Assembly: GCA_052034115.1 (NCBI GenBank) | Contig: JBPOIZ010000021.1 | Location: 1-30,851 of the forward strand | Length of the DNA stretch: 30,851 nt | Source: Lutibacillus sp052034115 | Lineage (GTDB): Bacteria; Actinomycetota; Actinomycetes; Actinomycetales; Dermatophilaceae | Direction of reading: 5' to 3' | Part shown: in pieces, positions 1 to 7,892 of the stretch | Position numbering within the stretch: the stretch's first letter is position 1 | How the letters are laid out: each line of letters begins with the position of its first letter | The notes under the pieces: generated by a model | The model's database searches: none | What the model was told of the DNA's origin: nothing | Seen by the model: the letters and a program-made list of their open reading frames with translations, nothing else | Program-made: the position numbers and the translations under genes

Positions 1-3000
1 CACGTCGTCGACCCACCAGGAGCCAACGTCGTCACCGGACACGACACCGACACCGCCGTCGCCGGAGCCGTCGCCACATCAGCAACCGACACCCCAGTCA
101 ACGTCACGTTGCCGGTATTACGCACGACGAAGGTGTAACCGACCGTGGCACCCGCAGCAGACACCGTGGTCGGGCTCGCAGCCTTCACAATCGTCAGCGC
201 GGGCAACGACTGAGCCGTCACGGTTGCCGGTGAGGGTGGCGAGGTCACCGTTGCGCCAGCCGGCGTCCGGCCCGAGGCAGTCGCGGAGTCGGCGATCCGT
301 CCTGCGTCCAGATCGGCCTGGGTGACGGTGTACGAGCCCGTGCAGGTGACCGACGCACCAGGAGCCAGAGTCGTCGGCGAGCAGGTCACGGCGACCGGAG
401 TCGCCGGGGCGGTGGCCGTGTCGGTCACCGCGATGCCGGAGAGGGTGACGTTGCCAGTGTTGGTCACCACGAACGTGTAGGCCACGGTCGCACCGACCGC
501 CGAGACGGTCGTCGGGGAAGCGGACTTGACAACGGTCAGGGATCCGGTGGGGGTCGCCGTGACGGTGGCCGACGACGGGGCGGAGGTGATCCGGGTGCCG
601 TTCGGTGCGGTCCCCGCGGCAGTCGCGGTGTCTCTGATCGACCCGGTGTCCACGTCTGCCTGCGACGCGACATACGACGCCGTGCAGGTCGTCGTCGCGC
701 CGGGAGCGAGCGTCGTGGTGGGGCAGACGACGGCCACAGCGGTGGCCGGTGCCACGTGGACGTCGGTGACTGCGATCGAGGTCAACGTGACGTTGCCGGT
801 GTTGGCGACCGTGAAGTTGTAGGTCACGCTCTGCCCGGCGGCGGTGATCGTCGTCGGGCTCGCGGTCTTCTGGACCGTGATGGCCGGTGCGGCAGTCGGT
901 CCGGTCACCGTCGCAGTCGCCGGGTCCGCGTTGATGGGTATGCCGCCCGGCGTGGTGGCCGCGGCCGTCGCCGAGTTGACGATCCGACCGGCGTCGATGT
1001 CGGCCTGGTTCGTCACATAGGTGCCCGTGCAGGTCATCGAGGCACCACGGGCCAAAGTGGTTCCGGGGCAGGTGATGGCCGAGGCGGTCCCGGTCCCACC
1101 GGTGGTGAAGGTGTCGGTGACCGCGACGCTGGACAGCGGGACGTTGCCGGTGTTTGTCACGACGAAGGTGTAGGTCACCGTCTGGCCGGTTGCCGTGAAG
1201 GTGGTCGGCGACGCGGACTTGGTGATGCTCAGGCCACCGGCCGGCAACGTCGCCGGCGTCGTCGTCGACGAGGTCGCCGACACCGGTGCGGCACCGCCCG
1301 GTGGGGTGCCTTGCACCGTCGCCGTGTTGGCGACGGCTCCGCTGAGGACGTCGGCCGAGGTCACGACATACGGACCGGACGGTGTGCACGTCGTCGTGCC
1401 GCCCGGCGCGAGGGTGGTGGCGGCGCAGGTGATCGTCAGACCGGACAGGTCCGGGTCGGTGATGGCGACCGAGGAGAGCGTGACGTTGCCGGTGTTGCGC
1501 ACTGCGAAGGAGTAGAGGACGCCGTCGCCCACATCGGTCAGACCGTCGTTGTTGTTGTCGCTGATCGAGACGATCGACTTCGTCAAGGTGATCGCCGGTG
1601 CCGGGGTCGCCGTCACGGTGGCCGGCGAGGGCAGCGAGGTGACCGCAGGGCCGGTAGGCGGTGTGCCGCTCGCCGTGGCGCTGTTGCGGATCGAACCGGC
1701 GTCGATGTCGGCCTGCGTGGCGACGTAGCTCGCCGTACAGGTCCTAGAGGCGCCCGGCGCCAGCGGACCGCCCGGGCAGGTCACGGTGGGAGTGGGTGCG
1801 GCGGGTGCCGTCAGGACGTCCGTCACCGAGATGCCGGACAGCGTGACGTTGCCGGTGTTGGTCACCACGAAGGTGTAGTTCACGCTCTGCCCGGCGGCGG
1901 TGACCGTCGTCGGGCTGGCGCTCTTGACGACAGTCAGCGCCGGAGTGGGGGTGATCGTCACGGTTGCGGTGTTGGAGTTGGCCGTGACCGTCGCGCCGTT
2001 CGCATCGGTGCCGACCACGCTGGCGGTGTCGACCACGGATCCTTGGTCGACGTCTGCCTGGGTCAGGACATACGTGGCGGTACAGGTCGTCGAGGCACCC
2101 GCGGCAAGAGTCGTCGCGGGGCAGCTGACCGTGGGAGTGCCGGCAGGTGCCGTCGGCACATCGGTGACGGCGATGCCGGACAGGGGAACCTCACCGGTAT
2201 TCGTCACGACGAATGAGTAGGTCACGCTCTGCCCGGCGCTCGTGCGGGTGGTCGGCGTGACGGACTTGGTGATGGCGAGATTGCGGACCTGCACATTGGC
2301 CGTCGCGGTGTCCGACGCCACGGCACCGACGCCGAGCGGTGAGTTGCCGGTGGCCTGCACGGTGTTGGCGAACCCGGCGGTGATCCCGGTGCTCGTACAG
2401 GTGTATGTCGTGGACGCACCGACGGCAAGGGTGCCCAGCGATGGCCGCGCACACGCCGGGACCTGGTTGTCCGTCGTGGCGACGTTCGACAGCGGCTCAT
2501 CGCCGGTGTTCGTCACCGTGATCGTCCATGTCGTGGTGCCGCCCGGAGCAACGATCGACGGGGACGCCGTCTTCGTCACGTCGATGCGCGGCACGTGGAC
2601 GACCGTGGTGTCCGAGTCGCCGAAGGCGCCGTCGAGGTCGGATCTGGAGTCGACGACCGCCGTGTTCGTGAATGCGGCGGTGGCCGGGGGACCAACGCAC
2701 GTGTACGTGACGACCGAGTTGGCCGCCGGCGGGATGCCCAGCGTCCCGATGTTGCGGGCGCAGTTCGGTGCCAACGCGTCCGTGACGAAGACGCTCTTCA
2801 GCGCCACGTCTCCGGCGTTGGAGACCCGGATCGTGAAGGTGGGTGTCCCACCGACCGCGACGGTCTGCTCGTCGAGCGTGCCATTGAACGACTTGTCGAT
2901 CTTGATGGCCGCGGTCGGCACCGACAACAACGCGTTCTGCAGGAGGAACGAGTCTCCGCTGGTGTCCAGGCTGAGGTTCATCGACGTGTCGCCGGTCGTC

Positions 3001-4121
3001 AACTGCGGCAGGTTGGTGTTTCGCACGTCGACGTTGGCGTTCACGAACCCGGTTGTGACACCACTGAGGTAGGACGTCGATCCTTCAGCCATCGAGATAC
3101 CGATGTTGCCCAGGCCGCCGATCGCGTTCTGGATCTGGGTCGGCGAGGCGGCCGAATTCGACTGGTAGGTCGCGAAGTCACCGGTGATGTTGCGGTCGCC
3201 CTCATACAGCGTGAAGCCGGCGCGAGAACCGGGGCCTTCGACGGTGAAGCCGGAGAAGGGCACGACCTCGGCGGCGGGGTCCGCGGCCTGCTTCCGGATG
3301 TGGCCGTCGTAGAGGAAGACCTCCCGGGCGTTGGTCAACGCGGCGTTGTTGGGGTCGAAGTCGCCGAAGTCGTAGACCAGGGCCAGGGACCACCCGGCGT
3401 AGCAGCCGAAGCCCTGCATCGCCCAGAGGTTGCCGACTGTGATGGTCTGGTTCGAACCGCTGGGGAGGGCGGCAAACTGGGCGGTAACGTCTGCCTGAGC
3501 GGTGTAATACTGCGGGTTGCCGTTTGCCAGGCTTGCCAGCGACTCGACGGTGTACTTGGTGGGGGCCGCGGTGAACGTCGTGGCACCAAAGTTCACCGTG
3601 ACCGCACGGGCTGCCGCGTCGTCCACGGGCGCAACCGGCGCGCCCCCGGTGGGCGGCGTGTTGCTACTGCACGTCTTTGTCGTGGACAAAGACCCGTTGG
3701 GGAGTCGGTATTCACCGCTGTTGCCGCTCCAGTACAGCACTGCCTTGACGACTGACGCACCGGCCGGGATGTTGACGACCGCCTGGCTGGAGTTCACCGT
3801 GGCTGCGTTGCCGTCGACGTCGACGTTGCCCATCCATTTGAAGTCGTTGACAAGATTGGCCTGGCTGGTGCCGTTATGCAGTTGGGTGCAGGTGAAATTC
3901 GTGCCTGGGTAGATCGGCTTGGTCGGGTCGCAGACCAGGACGCCATTGCCGATCATCCGGTAGTCACCGTTGACGATCTGGTTGTAGGTCAACGTCATCG
4001 GCCGGGAGGTCAGCGCCTGGGACGGCACTGGCTGCAACACCAGCGCAGCGATGACAGCGAGCACGGCCGACGCCCAAACACGGCGAAGCCCCCGCGAGAC
4101 CTTCCCCACCCGTACCGCCAT
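1..4121 (-). CDS. Secreted multi-repeat surface protein (DUF11-like repeats), 3' end outside window
   Basis: Partial gene of 1373 visible codons whose reading frame is open from an ATG at 4121 to the left edge. An AAGGGG ribosome site lies 7 nt before the ATG. Residues 1-36 form a Sec signal peptide (basic start, hydrophobic core, SQA cleavage site). Residues ~40-400 are a unique N-terminal domain containing a GWSLALVYDF stretch followed by REVFLYDG, which recalls DUF3344-like surface domains; this is not certain. From ~404 onward come about nine tandem beta-sandwich repeats: seven of ~115 residues toward the C-terminus and two shorter ones first. Each has a VxNTGNVTL-type core and a LAPGxxTTYTC-type strand with Cys. 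One repeat has a Ca-binding-like loop (SDNNNDGLTDVGDG, D855-G860). Probably a wall-attached or secreted stalk/adhesin. The anchoring end, such as a sortase motif, is not visible. It stands alone, divergent from the proteasome activator. Confidence 0.9.
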   Translation of the reverse strand, partial: MAVRVGKVSRGLRRVWASAVLAVIAALVLQPVPSQALTSRPMTLTYNQIVNGDYRMIGNGVLVCDPTKPIYPGTNFTCTQLHNGTSQANLVNDFKWMGNVDVDGNAATVNSSQAVVNIPAGASVVKAVLYWSGNSGEYRLPNGSLSTTKTCSSNTPPTGGAPVAPVDDAAARAVTVNFGATTFTAAPTKYTVESLASLANGNPQYYTAQADVTAQFAALPSGSNQTITVGNLWAMQGFGCYAGWSLALVYDFGDFDPNNAALTNAREVFLYDGHIRKQAADPAAEVVPFSGFTVEGPGSRAGFTLYEGDRNITGDFATYQSNSAASPTQIQNAIGGLGNIGISMAEGSTSYLSGVTTGFVNANVDVRNTNLPQLTTGDTSMNLSLDTSGDSFLLQNALLSVPTAAIKIDKSFNGTLDEQTVAVGGTPTFTIRVSNAGDVALKSVFVTDALAPNCARNIGTLGIPPAANSVVTYTCVGPPATAAFTNTAVVDSRSDLDGAFGDSDTTVVHVPRIDVTKTASPSIVAPGGTTTWTITVTNTGDEPLSNVATTDNQVPACARPSLGTLAVGASTTYTCTSTGITAGFANTVQATGNSPLGVGAVASDTATANVQVRNLAITKSVTPTTRTSAGQSVTYSFVVTNTGEVPLSGIAVTDVPTAPAGTPTVSCPATTLAAGASTTCTATYVLTQADVDQGSVVDTASVVGTDANGATVTANSNTATVTITPTPALTVVKSASPTTVTAAGQSVNYTFVVTNTGNVTLSGISVTDVLTAPAAPTPTVTCPGGPLAPGASRTCTASYVATQADIDAGSIRNSATASGTPPTGPAVTSLPSPATVTATPAPAITLTKSIVSISDNNNDGLTDVGDGVLYSFAVRNTGNVTLSSVAITDPDLSGLTITCAATTLAPGGTTTCTPSGPYVVTSADVLSGAVANTATVQGTPPGGAAPVSATSSTTTPATLPAGGLSITKSASPTTFTATGQTVTYTFVVTNTGNVPLSSVAVTDTFTTGGTGTASAITCPGTTLARGASMTCTGTYVTNQADIDAGRIVNSATAAATTPGGIPINADPATATVTGPTAAPAITVQKTASPTTITAAGQSVTYNFTVANTGNVTLTSIAVTDVHVAPATAVAVVCPTTTLAPGATTTCTASYVASQADVDTGSIRDTATAAGTAPNGTRITSAPSSATVTATPTGSLTVVKSASPTTVSAVGATVAYTFVVTNTGNVTLSGIAVTDTATAPATPVAVTCSPTTLAPGASVTCTGSYTVTQADLDAGRIADSATASGRTPAGATVTSPPSPATVTAQSLPALTIVKAASPTTVSAAGATVGYTFVVRNTGNVTLTGVSVADVATAPATAVSVSCPVTTLAPGGSTT
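21..2870 (-). repeat. Tandem ~340-360 bp repeats inside the surface-protein gene
   Basis: The repeat core encoding NTGNVTL recurs on the minus strand near 102, 448, 790, 1143, 1481, 1843 and 2190, with weaker copies near 2496 and 2806. Spacing is about 338-362 bp for the left copies and about 306-310 bp for the right ones. The copies are diverged in sequence (they encode similar rather than identical protein), so this is an old domain array and not a recent DNA duplication. Confidence 0.85.
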
Positions 4122-4313
4122 CACGGCACCCCTTCATCGCTCGGCCAAGACCGATCACGGTCGCAAGCCACAGCGCACGACCCCTCCCACCCGTGACCAG
4201 GCACAGGCAAAGTCACGCTACTACCTCTGGACGGTGGCGTCCCGGGTTGGGCAGCGTGCGTTAGGCGACCCCGGTCACCTCTGTCGCCACAGGAGACCCA
4301 ACAGTCACGTATG

Positions 4314-4380
4314 TATCATCCCTGCTCATGACGCCACGTCAAGAGGCGGCGAAGGCGTGGAACGGCCCGCGTGCGAGAAT
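4314..4380 (+). promoter_or_regulatory. Two candidate -10 elements upstream of bpa
   Basis: TATCAT (4314-4319) lies 8 nt before an in-frame ATG at 4328. GAGAAT (4375-4380) lies 7 nt before the ATG at 4388. Either spacing would put the transcription start at or next to the start codon. No good -35 is visible for either. The remaining DNA between 4122 and 4313 shows no gene; it should hold the promoter of the divergent surface-protein gene. Confidence 0.4.
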
Positions 4381-4387
4381 CCGGGGT

Positions 4388-4945
4388 ATGACGCAGCCCG
4401 CGAACACCGACCCCTCGGAGGCTGCCGACCCCAGAGTCGTCGTGGTCACCCCTGACGGCATAGGTGTGGCGACCACACCGGAGGACGACCGGTCACCAGA
4501 CCCGACCGATCTCGTCGAACAGCCCGCTAAGGTCATGCGGATCGGGACCATGGTCAAGCAGTTGCTCGACGAGGTCCGCAGCGCTCCGCTGGACGAGGCC
4601 GGCCGCCAGCGACTGGCGGCGATCCACCAGCGCTCGATCGCCGAGTTGAAGGACGGGCTGGCTCCAGAACTGGTCGAGGAGCTCGACCGCTTGGCGCTCC
4701 CGTTCAGCGGCGGCACCCCCAGCGACGCCGAGCTGCGGATCGCGCAGGCCCAATTGGTCGGGTGGCTCGAGGGTCTCTTCCATGGGATCCAGACGGCTCT
4801 TTTCGCCCAGCAAATGGCGGTCCAGCAGCAGCTGCAAGGCATGCGTCGCGCACTGCCTCCGGGCCACCCCGACCAGGGCCAGGCACCCGGCCAGGGCGCA
4901 CTGGGTCCGGGGGCCGATCTCGGACCGACCGGGCAGTACCTCTAG
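4388..4945 (+). CDS. bpa: Bacterial proteasome activator Bpa/PafE
   Basis: 185-residue cytoplasmic protein of the DUF2587 family, which forms an ATP-independent ring that docks on the 20S proteasome and opens its gate for unfolded substrates. Seen here: the family core DLVEQPAKVMRIGTM (residues ~39-53), a long all-alpha region containing AELRIAQAQLVGWLEGLFHG and TALFAQQMA, a Gly/Pro/Gln-rich tail, and the C-terminal GQYL that inserts into proteasome alpha-ring pockets. The ATG at 4388 gives an N-terminus of the length known from the mycobacterial homologue (from memory). An in-frame ATG at 4328 would add 20 residues. It implies that the organism has a 20S proteasome. A short CTAGG/CCTAG hairpin (4942-4959) lies at the convergent end with the MarR gene. 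Confidence 0.95.
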   Translation: MTQPANTDPSEAADPRVVVVTPDGIGVATTPEDDRSPDPTDLVEQPAKVMRIGTMVKQLLDEVRSAPLDEAGRQRLAAIHQRSIAELKDGLAPELVEELDRLALPFSGGTPSDAELRIAQAQLVGWLEGLFHGIQTALFAQQMAVQQQLQGMRRALPPGHPDQGQAPGQGALGPGADLGPTGQYL

Positions 4946-4955
4946 GCCTGAAACC

Positions 4956-5543
4956 CTAGGGCTGACCCACCCACGCCGGGGACGCGCGGCGACCACGCCG
5001 ATGCGGGGCCTGCGTGCGCGACGGCGGGGGCGTCGCGTGCTGGTCCACGCTGGTCAGGACGAGGGTGAAGATCTCGTCGAGGAAGGTGAGCTGAGCCTGG
5101 CTCAGCGGCGCGAACACCATCGACAGCACCAGATCCCGGTGCGATCTGGCCGCAACCTCCAACGTGCGCAGACCGATAGCGGTCATCGAGACACTCACCC
5201 CCCGGCCGTCCTCACCGCTGCGCGATCGCCTGACGAACTGGCGCGCCTCCATACGACGCACGTGGTGAGAAAGCCGGCTGCGCTCCCAGTCGACCGCTCG
5301 CGCCAGGTCGCGTGCCCGCATCGTGGCGCCCGGCGCGTGTGCCAGCGCCGCGAGGACCTCGAAGTCCGATCCGGAGAGGGCAGCTGACCGCTGGAGGTTG
5401 GACTCCAGCACTGCATCCATGGCGGTGCGCAGCTGCCACCACGTCCCCCACATCCGGGCCTGGTCCTCGGTGACCGGGGACTCGTCCGCAGCGCCCGGGG
5501 CCGCCAGCCGCAGGCCCAGCAACCCGGCTGACGGAGTGGTCAT
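4956..5543 (-). CDS. MarR-family transcriptional regulator
   Basis: 195-residue winged-helix regulator. The start is the ATG at 5543, preceded by AGGAGAG at good distance; an upstream in-frame ATG at 5597 lacks this. The HTH is visible as ALSGSDFEVLAAL, then MRARDLARAVDWERSRLSHHVRRME (read in pieces), followed by the wing RSRSGEDGRGVSVSMTAIG. These match MarR proteins that bind an inducer and repress nearby genes. The tail (last ~25 residues) is Pro/Arg-rich and probably disordered. No divergent target gene is adjacent, but two TTGA..TCAA inverted repeats upstream suggest autoregulation. The ligand is unknown. Confidence 0.88.
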   Translation of the reverse strand: MTTPSAGLLGLRLAAPGAADESPVTEDQARMWGTWWQLRTAMDAVLESNLQRSAALSGSDFEVLAALAHAPGATMRARDLARAVDWERSRLSHHVRRMEARQFVRRSRSGEDGRGVSVSMTAIGLRTLEVAARSHRDLVLSMVFAPLSQAQLTFLDEIFTLVLTSVDQHATPPPSRTQAPHRRGRRASPAWVGQP

Positions 5544-5638
5544 CGTCGGCGCTCTCCTGGGTTGGGCGGACAGGACTGGGTGGGCCAGCACGGACATCTT
5601 TCACCCGAGGCCGAGCCACGCACAACCTAGGCTAAGTC

Positions 5639-5652
5639 GTTGACACCTCAAC
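5639..5652. promoter_or_regulatory. Candidate MarR operator, GTTGA-N4-TCAAC
   Basis: Perfect inverted repeat GTTGACACCTCAAC in a locally AT-richer stretch ~95 bp upstream of the MarR start codon. The 14-bp size and TTGA/TCAA half-sites are typical of MarR-family operators. Binding by this regulator is inferred from position only. Confidence 0.5.
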
Positions 5653-5669
5653 TCTCTGGTCGTAGATTG

Positions 5670-5684
5670 TTGAAACGTCATCAA
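5670..5684. promoter_or_regulatory. Second TTGA-N7-TCAA inverted repeat
   Basis: TTGAAACGTCATCAA lies ~31 bp (about three helical turns) from the first repeat and uses the same TTGA/TCAA half-site words with a longer spacer. It could be a second, weaker site for the same regulator. Confidence 0.35.
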
Positions 5685-5862
5685 ACGAACGGCGTATGCC
5701 GTCCGTGCAGCGATGACCATGCCGGTGTCGCCCCCTCCGCACAAGGCTCGCCGGCCGACGCGCTCCCCCCTGCGTGCGTCGGCCGGCGTCACCGGCACCG
5801 GCCCCCGCGCGCGGTGCCCTGTCACAGCAGCGCGCGCCGCTGTCACCTGGACCCAGCGCTGG

Positions 5863-6585
5863 TCAGCTGTGCCGGCTGCGGCGAAGGATCACCTGGCACA
5901 CCGGCGGATCGGTGAACGAGCGCAACTCGGCGGTCACCGTCGAGGCACCCAGTGCATCGAGGGCGCCGGCGATCATCCCCCCGTGGATCCCGCACACCAC
6001 CGTGGGGTGTTGCTGGGCGACATCGAGGAACGGGCAGCTGGTCAGGGTGAGCACGCCGGTCCCCCTGGCGAGCTGCGGCGCGAACCCCGAGTCCTGCAGC
6101 AGTTCGGTGATCACCGTGCTGGCCTGCGCGGGAGTGAGGCCCCGGGGCAACTTCCGGTCATGAGCCGGGCGCAGCCGGGACGCCCACCGGCGTCCGGCAG
6201 CGGCTGCTCGCTCGGCCGTGGCGCCGTCTCCCGTGGCCAGTTCCTCGGCCAGCAGCGCGGCAAGGGTTCGGTAGCCCCCTTGGGGCTGGGGTGGGCCATC
6301 GGCCGAGGGCAACGGCGAGCCCAGCGCCAAGGCAGTGGTTGTCGACGGCGCCACGACATACCGGCGAGCCGGGCGGCCCCGCCGTCCTGAGCGGACGTCC
6401 TCGATGTGCACCAGGCCGGCGCGGACGAGCACGGCGAGGTGGTGGCGGACGGTAGTGACATGGAGGGAACTGGCCCGGGCGAGGGCCTCCACCCGAGCAC
6501 CCTCGGGGGTTGAGCTCAGCTGACGCAGCAGGTCACGACGCACCGCGGAGGAAAGCGCCTGATGCACCTCGTGAACGGGACTCAC
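5863..6585 (-). CDS. ArsR/SufR-like HTH regulator with Cys-rich C-terminal domain
   Basis: 240 residues from a GTG at 6585. N-terminal winged helix: LLRQLSSTPEGARVEALAR, then a recognition helix around HVTTVRHHLAVLVRAGLV and a basic wing RSGRRGRPARRY. The C-terminal domain has TSCPFLDVAQQHP and VVCGIHGGMIAGAL, with Cys184, Cys198 and Cys230. The Cys pattern recalls SufR-type repressors, in which Cys residues hold an Fe-S cluster, so redox or iron sensing is inferred. It starts only 50 bp from the divergent membrane-protein gene at 6636, the obvious candidate target. No suf genes are in the window, so it is not called SufR. Confidence 0.8.
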   Translation of the reverse strand: MSPVHEVHQALSSAVRRDLLRQLSSTPEGARVEALARASSLHVTTVRHHLAVLVRAGLVHIEDVRSGRRGRPARRYVVAPSTTTALALGSPLPSADGPPQPQGGYRTLAALLAEELATGDGATAERAAAAGRRWASRLRPAHDRKLPRGLTPAQASTVITELLQDSGFAPQLARGTGVLTLTSCPFLDVAQQHPTVVCGIHGGMIAGALDALGASTVTAELRSFTDPPVCQVILRRSRHS

Positions 6586-6635
6586 CGACCGATCATGACA
6601 TCGACGCCGGACGCCAGGACTCCTACGGTGCTGCC
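6586..6635. promoter_or_regulatory. Shared divergent promoter region with TACGGT -10
   Basis: The 50 bp between two divergent GTG starts. For the plus-strand gene, TACGGT (6624-6629) followed by GCTGCC directly precedes the GTG, a spacing that predicts a leaderless transcript. The same 13-base arrangement with one change recurs before the phosphorylase gene at 27434. Confidence 0.5.
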
Positions 6636-7232
6636 GTGCCGTCGTTCCCCATCGACCTCCCACCCGAGGTGGGCGCCTTCGTCGCGCGCCGACGGTGGCG
6701 CGTGGAGTGGTGGACCCCCTGGACGGCGCTCGCCGCCCCGCTTGCCCTGGCCCTCGGCTGGTGGTTCGCCCGGCACGGTATGTCGTGGGCCCCCACGGTG
6801 ACCCTTGCTGCCGGGGGCTTGGGACATGTCGGCACCGCCCTGGGATTCACTGCGGCAGATCCGATGGGTCGCGGGGTGCTCGCCCTTGGTGGGCTGGCCG
6901 CCTTGGCCGGGGCATCGATCCCCAGCACCACCGGTCACCTTCACCTCGCCCAGACCATCGCCGGCCTGGTCTCCGCGGTGGCACTGGCGGGGTGGCCGGC
7001 GGTGGCGGCCCGCCGCGGCCCGACGGTGCCGCTCACCCTGCGCCCCACGGTCAGCATCGGCGTCGCGGTCGCGCTGGTCGTTTCGGTTGCCGTCATGGGG
7101 GCCGAGCTCGCCACGCACTCAACCCGGCTCGGACCCTGGGAGCGGGTCAGCGCCGCTGCCCTGGCGACCTGGCCGTTTGTTGCCGTCGCCGGGGTGCTGC
7201 TCTCCCGGCGCCGGCAGTCAGACGCGCGATGA
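6636..7232 (+). CDS. DUF998-like integral membrane protein
   Basis: 198 residues with about six hydrophobic helices (residues ~25-42, 48-70, 75-93, 100-125, 133-155, 170-190). The middle section around ASIPSTTGHLHLAQTIAGLVS resembles the HLHL helix of DUF998 proteins. No enzymatic motif is visible and the function is unknown. The GTG at 6636 is chosen because upstream in-frame starts would overlap the divergent regulator; the gene appears leaderless. Divergence from a Cys-containing HTH regulator suggests regulated expression. It ends 16 bp from the convergent PH-domain gene. Confidence 0.7.
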   Translation: MPSFPIDLPPEVGAFVARRRWRVEWWTPWTALAAPLALALGWWFARHGMSWAPTVTLAAGGLGHVGTALGFTAADPMGRGVLALGGLAALAGASIPSTTGHLHLAQTIAGLVSAVALAGWPAVAARRGPTVPLTLRPTVSIGVAVALVVSVAVMGAELATHSTRLGPWERVSAAALATWPFVAVAGVLLSRRRQSDAR

Positions 7233-7248
7233 CCGCCGGCCCAGCACC

Positions 7249-7782
7249 TCAGGCGGTGCCGGGCGAAGGTGCCGGACCGCCGCCGGCGCGCCGCCGGCTG
7301 TCCTCGTCCACGAGCTGGTTGATCAGTTGCTGGACCTCATTGCTGCGGGGGATGTTCCGGAGTTCCTCGTTGGGGCTGTCTCCCGCCGACTCGATGATCA
7401 GACTGCCGGAGCGGATGATCCGGTCCAGGGCGCTCTGGTTGAAGCTGACGTCGGTGATCTTGCTCAGCGTGATGTCCTTGCCCGACTTGCTGATGATCCC
7501 CTTGCGCACCATCACCCGGTGCGTCGTCACGACATACCGCGTCGTCCGCCACCGCAGGAAGGGGACGAGCACCAGCGGTATGGCGGCCAGGGCGGCTAGC
7601 CCCACCGTCGCCCATTGGATGATCGAGCCGGTCTGATCGGCGGGCGTGATGACCGCGACGACGACGGCCACTGCGGCCAGCACGACCCCGAGAACCGCCG
7701 GGGCGGCGACCGTCATGAGGTGGGGACGCAGATTCGAGACCACCTGCTCCCCCTGGCTGAGGACGTTGTGCGGGAAACCCAT
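7249..7782 (-). CDS. Bacterial PH-domain (bPH_2/YdbS-like) membrane protein
   Basis: 177 residues from an ATG at 7782 with GAGGAG 6 nt upstream. Two transmembrane helices (~24-47 and ~54-74) are followed by a bacterial PH fold with the family signature: RTTRYVVTTHRVMVRKGIIS, then DITLSKITDVSFNQSALDRI, then GSLIIESAGDSPNEELRNIP. The family places the PH domain on the cytoplasmic face of the membrane; partner and role are unknown. The C-terminal ~20 residues are a Pro/Gly/Arg tail. Confidence 0.85.
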   Translation of the reverse strand: MGFPHNVLSQGEQVVSNLRPHLMTVAAPAVLGVVLAAVAVVVAVITPADQTGSIIQWATVGLAALAAIPLVLVPFLRWRTTRYVVTTHRVMVRKGIISKSGKDITLSKITDVSFNQSALDRIIRSGSLIIESAGDSPNEELRNIPRSNEVQQLINQLVDEDSRRRAGGGPAPSPGTA

Positions 7783-7879
7783 GTCGTGCTCCTCGTGACA
7801 GGATGGTCGGTCCAGCGGGCGCGGGCGGTGCTGCCCCAGGCTAACCACGCGATGCCAGGCCGAGGCGGGCGGCACGCCA

Positions 7880-7885
7880 TACCCT
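7880..7885 (+). promoter_or_regulatory. -10 element TACCCT for thpR
   Basis: TACCCT lies 7 nt before the GTG at 7893, the position expected for a leaderless mRNA. No Shine-Dalgarno is present before either possible start (7887 or 7893), which supports this reading. Confidence 0.45.
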
Positions 7886-7892
7886 CGTGTGC

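Larger units (their letters stand above)
5544..5862. other. Non-coding stretch upstream of the MarR gene
   Basis: 319 bp between the MarR start and the 3' end of the next minus-strand gene. No convincing gene is seen: the short open frames here lack ribosome sites and family features. It holds the AT-richer segment 5628-5690 with two inverted repeats (listed separately), which is probably the marR promoter/operator. The rest (5700-5862) is G/C-rich with no structure that I can support. Confidence 0.5.

Noticed and set aside
118..2216. Long open frames opposite or out of phase with the surface-protein gene (for example 118-1389 minus, 756-2216 plus)
   Set aside because: Arg/Gly/His-rich low-complexity translations without family motifs; they arise from high G/C third positions of the real minus-strand frame.
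5601..5846. 81-residue minus-strand frame upstream of MarR
   Set aside because: No ribosome site, no motif, and it runs through the AT-richer operator region.
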